54,392 nucleotides of DNA from Arsenophonus sp046530785. GTDB taxonomy: Bacteria; Pseudomonadota; Gammaproteobacteria; Enterobacterales; Enterobacteriaceae. The first letter of the stretch is position 1. Each line of letters opens with the position of its first letter. Where the stretch lies: positions 1-54,392 of the forward strand of contig JBHEQT010000012.1 in assembly GCA_046530785.1 (NCBI GenBank). Reading direction: 5' to 3'. Under the pieces are notes generated by a model. The model was not told the origin of the DNA and did no database searches. It worked only from the letters and a program-made list of their open reading frames with translations. This document shows positions 48,401 through 54,392 of this stretch, one piece after another. A program made the translations under genes and the position numbers.

Positions 48401-50661
48401 ATATTTCATTTTTATAGATTATGAAAAATAAATATAAAGAATTCTGATTCTAACTTTTATTTTTTAACTATAAAAAGCTAAAGAAATATCTCAATTTTAA
48501 TTTCCATGTTTTGTAGAAATTAAAAATCAGTTCTTCTTTAGAAGGATTGGAGATAAAATTTATTTTTCTATTATAGGACTAATCTACTGTAAATTAAGTT
48601 AATTAGAACATAGATTTAATCTTATTTATCCACCCATCTATAGTAATCTTAACCATAAATTTTTGGAGCCTATACATTTAAAAACTTCGATTGTGATATG
48701 TTTTATATAAAAATTCATTATATAATTAAATATTTTAATTTTCTTATTGTGAGGTTATATCATAAACTATGATTAGTTCTATGATGAGTTTTCTATTTTG
48801 ATATGAGAGAATTTTTGATTATCTTTAAATAAATAATTATTTGTTCTATTCTTTATTTAAAAGTAATAAGTTTACATGGAAAAGGTATCTCCAATAGTAG
48901 AGGATTACCTTCCCTACTAAAATTAAAAACAAGATATACTTTATATTAATAAATATTTAACTCTGTTGTAGAACGGAGGCGGAATATTGTTTTTACTAAA
49001 AATAAAAAGATTTAATTCTGTAATTCCGTATACTTTATAATATGAAGAATTCTTAAACCAGAGAAACTTATTTATTTCGATAAAAGTTCTAAAATAACGA
49101 AAACTAGTCAAAAAATCCTCTTACTTTTAATTTAATTAAAATACAGAAAAATCTAAATATATTAGTAATGGAATAAACAATTCCATCTTAATAACTTAAT
49201 TTATTAATCATATATACAAAAAATTAATTGAAATTATTATACAGTATTATCAAAAATCATCAGGGTAATAAATATTCAAAGTTGTATTACTATAGTAATA
49301 TTCATTACAGTATTTAATAATTATTTTATTATTAAATATTTTATTGAAATAATATCTATTATTGATATAATTAATCCCTAATGAATATTTATAAAAATAA
49401 ATTTTTAATTTTTCTAACATATCACTTTTAAAGTTATTAAACAATTTTATTATACTGTAATTATATTACACGTTTGTATATTTTATTTTTAAATATTTAT
49501 TTTATTATTATAATTAATTATCTATTTTAATACGAATAAGTGAATAAATAAATTCCAGTATTCATAGATATTTTAAGCTAAAAGTGTAATTATATTAACT
49601 GATAATAAAATTTCAAAATTAGTAAAAGAATCTATTTATAGATTCCTATTTTTATTTTTAGTTCATCAATAAACTATTGGATAATCTTTTTTCTTTGAAA
49701 TTATTGATAAAAATATTATTATTCTATAATAAAATGAAAGATATTACTTAATATAAACTTAAGTAGTTAAGAGCTGACTGAATAAAAACTTATATATATT
49801 TACTGAATGGAAATATATTTTTCTATAACAAAATATTCGCAAATAAATAATGATCAATATCTCTCTTAACATTTAAATATGTTTATTACTTTTGTTCAAT
49901 CAAATTACAAATATTTTTTATAATATATCTATGAATAATATCATAGAAAAAATTATATTTAAAGTTATCATTTATTGATATTATCAAAATAGAATTTTCT
50001 ATAAATTACTATAATTTATTTAATTATACTAACAATAATTTAATTATATCCTTCTTATAATAAAATATTTCCAGATTAATAATAAAATATTATTTTAATT
50101 TATAATTATCAATTATATTATATTTTATAATATAATCTTATTAAGCTAATGATAAAACATTTTTTATTAACTAAAATATAAAATATAAAAAGTTTTATTT
50201 AATAAAATTATAATAAATAATATTTTATGTTTGTTTATTTTTTTAACAAAATTAACATAATATATTTAAATATACTTTTAAAAATCTTTAATAAAATTAA
50301 CCATATTAAATAAGTAGTTATTAACTATTAAATAATTTTTTATATCATATTTATAAATTCATTTATAAAATTAATATTTTTCTAAAATAATTATTAGTTT
50401 TACAATATATTTAATAATATTTAAAACTTATTAAGATTATTAAATCAATTACTTAATAAAAATAACTTTTCATATATTTATATTAATCATTTTTTTAGTA
50501 ATATAATATTTTTATAGATTTACTAGCTTTTTCATACAGATTAATAATAATATTAATATTTATTATTAATGTACTAAAATAAATAACTCTTTATAATAAA
50601 AAGAAAGAATAATTATAATGTTAATTAACAATTATTTTAACAGGAAAAATTAATTTACTGA

Positions 50662-50685
50662 AAATTAACTTATTAAAGTTAATTT
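50662..50685 (-). terminator. Possible trmB terminator
   Basis: AAATTAACT (50662-50670) pairs with AGTTAATTT (50677-50685) around a 6-base loop. On the minus strand the stem is followed by CAGTAAATTAATTTTTCC, with a T5 run somewhat removed. It starts 44 bases past the trmB stop. The stem is short. Confidence 0.35.
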
Positions 50686-50729
50686 AAATAGATAGATTTT
50701 AACTAAATAATAAATATAATTTTAAGGCA

Positions 50730-51449
50730 TTATTTTATCCTCTCAAACATAAGATCAAATATATCATGGGATAATTCTTTTCCAAATTTTTCAAATTTAG
50801 TTACTGGTCTCGAAGTAGGTCGGTAAACATAATCGTTTTTTGGTGATAAATTCCGATAATCATTGATTTTACGCATTACATTTAAAATATGTTCAGCATA
50901 AGGCTTCCAGTCAGTTGTCACATAAAAGATACCACCTAATTCCAATTTGTTTAAAACAAGTTGAGCAAATTGTTGCTGTACAATTCTCCGTTTATGATGC
51001 TTTGCTTTATGCCATATATCAGGAAAAAAAAGTTGCACTATATTTAAAGAATTATCTGGCAACATTTTCTGTAATACCTCAATTACGTCATGACACATAA
51101 CTCGTAAATTAGTTAGGTTAGCTTTTTTCGCTGATGCTAAACAAGTAATAATTCCCGGTATATAGACTTCAATACCTAAAAAATTTTTAGTTATATTTTT
51201 TTCTGCCATAGAAACTAAAGATTCTCCCATACCAAAACCAATTTCTAAGATCACCGGCGCATTATTGCCAAATAATGAATTAAATGATAAAAGTTTTTCA
51301 GTAAAATCTACTCCCATTTTAGACCATAATATTTCTAGAAGATTTTCTTGATAGGAAGTTAATCTCCTTTGACGCCGGACAAAGCTACGAATACAACGTA
51401 TTATTTTTCCCTCTTTATTAATTTCTGGAGTAATAATATTTTTTATCAT
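50730..51449 (-). CDS. trmB: tRNA (guanine-46-N7-)-methyltransferase
   Basis: Cytoplasmic enzyme methylating N7 of guanine 46 in the variable loop of many tRNAs, using S-adenosylmethionine. The 239-residue product equals E. coli TrmB in length. It shows RSFVRRQRRL near the N-terminus, the SAM-binding LEIGFGMGESL (about 68-78), FLGIEVYIPGI, RVMCHD, and the C-terminal SRPVTKFEKFGKELSH. The usual PDPWHKARH motif reads PDIWHKAKH: Asp144 is kept, but Pro145 is Ile and Arg150 is Lys. The ATG at 51449 fits the family start, although no strong ribosome binding site precedes it. It is divergent from mutY with 253 bases between, the same arrangement as in E. coli. Confidence 0.97.
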   Translation of the reverse strand: MIKNIITPEINKEGKIIRCIRSFVRRQRRLTSYQENLLEILWSKMGVDFTEKLLSFNSLFGNNAPVILEIGFGMGESLVSMAEKNITKNFLGIEVYIPGIITCLASAKKANLTNLRVMCHDVIEVLQKMLPDNSLNIVQLFFPDIWHKAKHHKRRIVQQQFAQLVLNKLELGGIFYVTTDWKPYAEHILNVMRKINDYRNLSPKNDYVYRPTSRPVTKFEKFGKELSHDIFDLMFERIK

Positions 51450-51702
51450 AAGTATTGAGATAATTTTTATAAATTATTAATATTTATTATATATAAAATT
51501 ATATAATGATCAATTAAATTTACTAATAGTTTATAAAAGTCAACATTTTATTAAAAATAAAATAAAAAAATTATAAAAGATAATATTTGACTAAAAAATA
51601 AAATTTATATTTATCAATCTAGAATAATAACTATTATTGATTAATATTTTTATATTAAAAGTTTATGTGTTATAAACAGTATCTTAGAGAGAAAAATTTT
51701 AT
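51450..51702. promoter_or_regulatory. Divergent trmB/mutY promoter region
   Basis: The 253-base gap between two divergent genes must contain both promoters. For mutY the best-looking pair is TTGACT (51587-51592) with TTTATC (51610-51615) after a 17-base spacer, a good -35 and poor -10. Many other A/T hexamers would serve, so the choice is weak. No operator-like palindrome is evident. Confidence 0.3.
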
Positions 51703-52743
51703 ATGAATACACTGAAATTTTCTCATACCGTACTTAACTGGTATCATTACTATGGGAGAAAAAATCTTCCATGGCAACGAGAAAAATCACTCTATCATGT
51801 TTGGTTATCTGAAATAATGTTGCAGCAAACAAAAGTTACTACCGTAATCCCATATTTTAAAAAATTTATCAATCATTTTCCTGATATCATTTCTTTAGCC
51901 AATTCTTCGCAAGATGAAATTTTGTATTTATGGACTGGCCTTGGTTACTATGCAAGAGCTAGAAATTTATATAAATCGGCAAAACAAATTATCGAAAAAT
52001 ATAATGGTAAGTTTCCTAATAAATTTGATCAAGTTATTTCACTTCCTGGTATCGGACGTTCTACCGCAGGAGCTATTTTATCATTATCAGAAAATCAACA
52101 CTTCCCGATTCTAGATGGGAATATAAAACGCATTCTTACTCGTTACTATGGAATTAAAGGCTGGCCAGGTAAAAAAGAAATTGAAAAGAAACTATGGGAT
52201 ATTAGTACTCTGTTAACTCCTATTAATGATGCGAAACATTTTAATCAGGCGATGATGGATCTAGGTGCTATGGTTTGTATCTCTATTAAACCTAAATGTA
52301 AACTCTGTCCATTACAAAAAAATTGTTATAGCTTTATAAGTAATAGCTGGCAAAACTTCCCAACAAAAAAATCTAAAGGACAAATTTTAGTTAAAAATAA
52401 CTGGTTTTTAATTCTACAATATAAAAATTTAATTTGGTTAGAAAAACGTCCTCCTTCTGGAATTTGGGGTGGGTTATTTATTTTTCCAAAATTTGATACG
52501 ATTAATGAATTAAATGATTGGATTAATGATTCTGGGATTAAATATCAAAAAATAGAACAATTAATTACGTTTCGTCATACATTTATAAATTTTTATTTAA
52601 ATATTATACCTATTTATGTCAACATTAATCAGTTTTCTGTTTTTATGGATAAAACAAAAGGGCTTTGGTATAATTTAAAAAAAGATATAAAAATTGGATT
52701 AGCAGCACCAGTTAAAAAATTACTTAAAGAATTTAGAAATTAA
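51703..52743 (+). CDS. mutY: Adenine DNA glycosylase
   Basis: Base-excision repair enzyme removing adenine mispaired with 8-oxoguanine. The 346-residue product is collinear with E. coli MutY (350). Catalytic Glu37 is in LSEIMLQQT, the helix-hairpin-helix reads LPGIGRSTAG (114-123), and Asp138 with Lys142 is in FPILDGNIKR. The [4Fe-4S] cluster cysteines Cys192, Cys199, Cys202 and Cys208 keep the spacing C-x6-C-x2-C-x5-C. The C-terminal NUDIX-like domain that reads 8-oxoG is retained (RPPSGIWGGLFIFP, FRHTF). The ATG at 51703 is preceded by a weak AGAGAG. It heads a plus-strand group with yggX 23 bases downstream. Keeping an oxidative-damage glycosylase in such AT-rich DNA matters because MutY loss raises G:C to T:A changes. 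Confidence 0.98.
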   Translation: MNTLKFSHTVLNWYHYYGRKNLPWQREKSLYHVWLSEIMLQQTKVTTVIPYFKKFINHFPDIISLANSSQDEILYLWTGLGYYARARNLYKSAKQIIEKYNGKFPNKFDQVISLPGIGRSTAGAILSLSENQHFPILDGNIKRILTRYYGIKGWPGKKEIEKKLWDISTLLTPINDAKHFNQAMMDLGAMVCISIKPKCKLCPLQKNCYSFISNSWQNFPTKKSKGQILVKNNWFLILQYKNLIWLEKRPPSGIWGGLFIFPKFDTINELNDWINDSGIKYQKIEQLITFRHTFINFYLNIIPIYVNINQFSVFMDKTKGLWYNLKKDIKIGLAAPVKKLLKEFRN

Positions 52744-52766
52744 CTTCTCCATCTGAGGATTATTTA

Positions 52767-53039
52767 ATGAATAGAACTATTTTTTGTTCTTTTTTACAAT
52801 GTGAAGCTGAAGGTTTAGATTTTCAGATTTATCCTGGTGAAATAGGTAAAAAGATTTTTAATCAAATATCTAAAGAAGCCTGGAGGAAATGGATAAGAAA
52901 ACAAACCATGCTGATCAATGAAAAAAAGCTTAACATGCTAAATTTTGAAGATAGAAAATTACTACAGAAAGAAATGGAAAAATTTCTATTTGAAGAAAAA
53001 AAAATCATATCGAACTTTCAAATTCCGTTTAAAAAATAA
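52767..53039 (+). CDS. yggX: Fe(2+)-trafficking / oxidative-damage protection protein YggX
   Basis: Small cytoplasmic protein linked to protection of Fe-S clusters against oxidation and to iron handling in enterobacteria. The 90-residue product parallels E. coli YggX (91 residues): MNRTIFCSFLQCEAEGLDFQIYPG, the run GKKIFNQISKEAWRKW, and KQTMLINEKKLNMLN. Cys7, important in the family, is present. GAGGA at 52755-52759 lies seven bases before the ATG. It follows mutY by 23 bases and precedes mltC by 63, so cotranscription is likely. The pairing is sensible since MutY carries an Fe-S cluster. The C-terminus (ISNFQIPFKK) diverges from E. coli. Confidence 0.96.
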   Translation: MNRTIFCSFLQCEAEGLDFQIYPGEIGKKIFNQISKEAWRKWIRKQTMLINEKKLNMLNFEDRKLLQKEMEKFLFEEKKIISNFQIPFKK

Positions 53040-53102
53040 TTATTTAAATCTATCAAAATTTTTAGCATTTTGATGAATTTTTATATAAAAAATACAAATG
53101 AT

Positions 53103-54173
53103 ATGAAAAATTTGCTATTCCTTTTCATCATTGTCCAACTTTTATCAGCTTGCTCCAGTAAAAAAGAAAGCTTTTTTTATCCTAAATACGTTGAAGATAC
53201 TAATGGATTTAATATTTTAATTCAACAATTTGCTAATAATATTGAGAATATTTGGGGGATTCAGGAAGTCTTGATTGCTGGACCAAAAGATTATGTAAAA
53301 TATACTGATCAGTATAAAACTCGTATCCATATTAATTTTGATATCGGAATCATTAAAATTGAAACTATCGCAGGTGTAGATCAGAAAAAATATTTAAAAA
53401 AAGCAATTATTACTACTTTATTAATGGGAGATGATCTAAGTTCCATTGATCTCTACTCTAATATTAATAATATCGATATAAATAAAAAGCCATTTTTATA
53501 TGGACAAGTACTTGATTATACAAATCAACCGATCAAATGGAAATGGCGAGCAATAAAATTCGCTGACTATTTATTAAGAAATAAATTACAAAAACGTCAG
53601 TTAGGATTATACGTTATCTGGTCAATTACCATTCATTTACTACCAAATCACCTGGATAAACGTGCTTATAAATATTTACCTTATATTCAACAAGCAGCAA
53701 AAAAATATAACATCGATACATCATTAATACTGGCAATTATAGAAATAGAATCTAGTTTTAATCCTTACGCTGTTAGTCGTTCTGATGCATTAGGTTTAAT
53801 GCAGATTATGCAAAACACTGCAGGTAGAGATGTTTTTCGTGCAAAAGGAAAATTTGGAATACCAAGCCGTAATTATTTATTTAATCCTGTTAACAATATT
53901 GATTTAGGAACTGCCTATTTATCATTGTTACAAAATACTTATCTAAGTGAAATTACTAATGCCACCTCTCGTCGCTATGCGATTATCACTGCATATAATG
54001 GAGGACCTAGTAGTGTATTGAAGGTGTTCCATAATGATAAAAAATTGGCAACAAAAATTATTAATAAAATGCTACCAAGTGATGTTTATCAAAAATTGAT
54101 AACTAAACATCCGGTAGTTCAATCACGTAATTATTTAATTAAGTTAAATAATATTCATAAAAATTATCGTTAA
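53103..54173 (+). CDS. mltC: Membrane-bound lytic murein transglycosylase C
   Basis: Outer-membrane lipoprotein that cleaves the MurNAc-GlcNAc bond of peptidoglycan with formation of 1,6-anhydro-MurNAc. The 356-residue product (E. coli: 359) starts with a signal peptide and lipobox LLSAC, giving the lipidated Cys17. The N-terminal MltC domain holds DTNGFNILIQQFANNIENIWG and AGPKDYVKYTDQYKTR. The SLT domain (from about 185) holds catalytic Glu216 in IEIESSFNPYAVS, then ALGLMQIM and AYNGG. The ATG at 53103 gives the normal signal peptide; a frame starting 11 codons upstream adds a polar stretch before it and is less likely. No strong ribosome binding site is seen. Last gene of the mutY-yggX-mltC group. 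An 18-bp palindrome (54170-54187) overlaps the stop. Confidence 0.96.
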   Translation: MKNLLFLFIIVQLLSACSSKKESFFYPKYVEDTNGFNILIQQFANNIENIWGIQEVLIAGPKDYVKYTDQYKTRIHINFDIGIIKIETIAGVDQKKYLKKAIITTLLMGDDLSSIDLYSNINNIDINKKPFLYGQVLDYTNQPIKWKWRAIKFADYLLRNKLQKRQLGLYVIWSITIHLLPNHLDKRAYKYLPYIQQAAKKYNIDTSLILAIIEIESSFNPYAVSRSDALGLMQIMQNTAGRDVFRAKGKFGIPSRNYLFNPVNNIDLGTAYLSLLQNTYLSEITNATSRRYAIITAYNGGPSSVLKVFHNDKKLATKIINKMLPSDVYQKLITKHPVVQSRNYLIKLNNIHKNYR

Positions 54174-54392
54174 TAAAATTTTATTAATCAAATTGGTACT
54201 TTTATAATGAAGGATATCATTTCCCTGATCAATGAAAACTTCAAACAATTTTATATATTAATTAGTTAACTTATTTAAAAAATATTATCCTTCCAGATAA
54301 GAAGAAAGTTTTTATTAATATAGTGCTATTCTTAATTTCAATACTGAAATATAATTTACGATGGTAAAATACCTCTTCTTTATAAATTTAAC
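54174..54392. other. Spacer after mltC to window end
   Basis: About 220 bases without a recognisable gene. The palindrome TTAATAAAATTTTATTAA at 54170-54187 overlaps the mltC stop, but no T-run follows, so it is a poor terminator. In E. coli nupG follows mltC; I see no trace of it before the window ends. Confidence 0.5.

Larger units (their letters stand above)
44977..50729. other. Gene-free spacer between amiD and trmB
   Basis: About 5.75 kb with no recognisable gene. From 45.0 to 47.6 kb and from 49.2 to 50.7 kb sample lines are about 5-13% GC, with the densest palindromes at 45337-45481. Between about 47.7 and 49.1 kb composition rises to about 27-32% in places, a distinct island. The longest frame, 49250-49444 on the minus strand (64 codons), is Asn/Tyr-rich and looks like random AT-rich translation. 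E. coli carries endA, gshB, yqgE/F and other genes between metK and trmB; none is visible here. Confidence 0.6.

Noticed and set aside
5080..48634. DnaA-box-like TTATCCACC/T at 5080-5088, 18706-18714 and 48626-48634
   Set aside because: Single imperfect copies far apart, with no cluster and no dnaA, gidA or dnaN nearby, so not an origin.
49250..49444. 64-codon minus-strand frame rich in Asn and Tyr
   Set aside because: Composition is what near-pure A/T sequence encodes by chance.
1..54392. Searched by eye for tRNA, rRNA, tmRNA, SRP RNA, CRISPR arrays, IS ends and phage genes
   Set aside because: None of the usual signatures was found; short or heavily decayed ones could be missed without a computational search.

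Overview
The window looks like chromosome of a heavily eroded, host-restricted gammaproteobacterial (Enterobacterales-type) endosymbiont. I recognise ten intact protein genes. Each aligns over nearly its whole length with an E. coli counterpart: gpmA, sdaC, ybjG, lysO, metK, amiD, trmB, mutY, yggX and mltC. Together they cover about 8.6 kb of 54.4 kb, roughly 16% coding, and the whole window is strongly AT-rich. I saw no tRNA, rRNA, CRISPR array, insertion sequence, transposase, phage gene or toxin cluster. Sparse but well-conserved genes in a sea of AT-rich spacer fit advanced genome decay of the kind known in Serratia symbiotica, Arsenophonus or Sodalis-like lineages. I cannot place it more precisely from sequence alone.

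Layout. Positions 1 to about 24.24 kb form a gene desert with no recognisable gene; most of it is about 25% GC by hand count of sample lines. gpmA (minus) lies at 24.3-25.0 kb. A 6-kb spacer follows: first extremely AT-rich (about 5-10% GC) and full of perfect palindromes, then a stretch nearer 20% GC. Three minus-strand membrane-protein genes come next, sdaC (31.0-32.3), ybjG (33.2-33.8) and lysO (34.8-35.7), each with its own spacer. metK (plus) is at 39.9-41.0 kb and amiD (minus) at 44.1-45.0 kb. The window ends with the one compact gene group: trmB (minus) divergent from mutY-yggX-mltC (plus), an arrangement conserved in E. coli and its relatives.

Functions. Glycolysis (GpmA), S-adenosylmethionine supply (MetK), tRNA m7G46 methylation (TrmB), 8-oxoguanine repair (MutY), Fe-S/iron protection (YggX), cell-wall recycling and lipid-carrier turnover (AmiD, MltC, YbjG), serine uptake (SdaC) and lysine export (LysO). 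Retaining an envelope-recycling set plus amino-acid transporters suggests a cell that still has a peptidoglycan wall and exchanges amino acids with its surroundings.

Most notable observations: the 24-kb gene-free tract; non-coding DNA of two base compositions; a gpmA tail ended by a new in-frame stop with the old C-terminus still legible behind it; a GC-rich hairpin carrying a 10-base perfect complement of the 16S rRNA 3' end; a set of long perfect palindromes; and several substitutions in conserved enzyme motifs. I found no convincing new multi-gene system.
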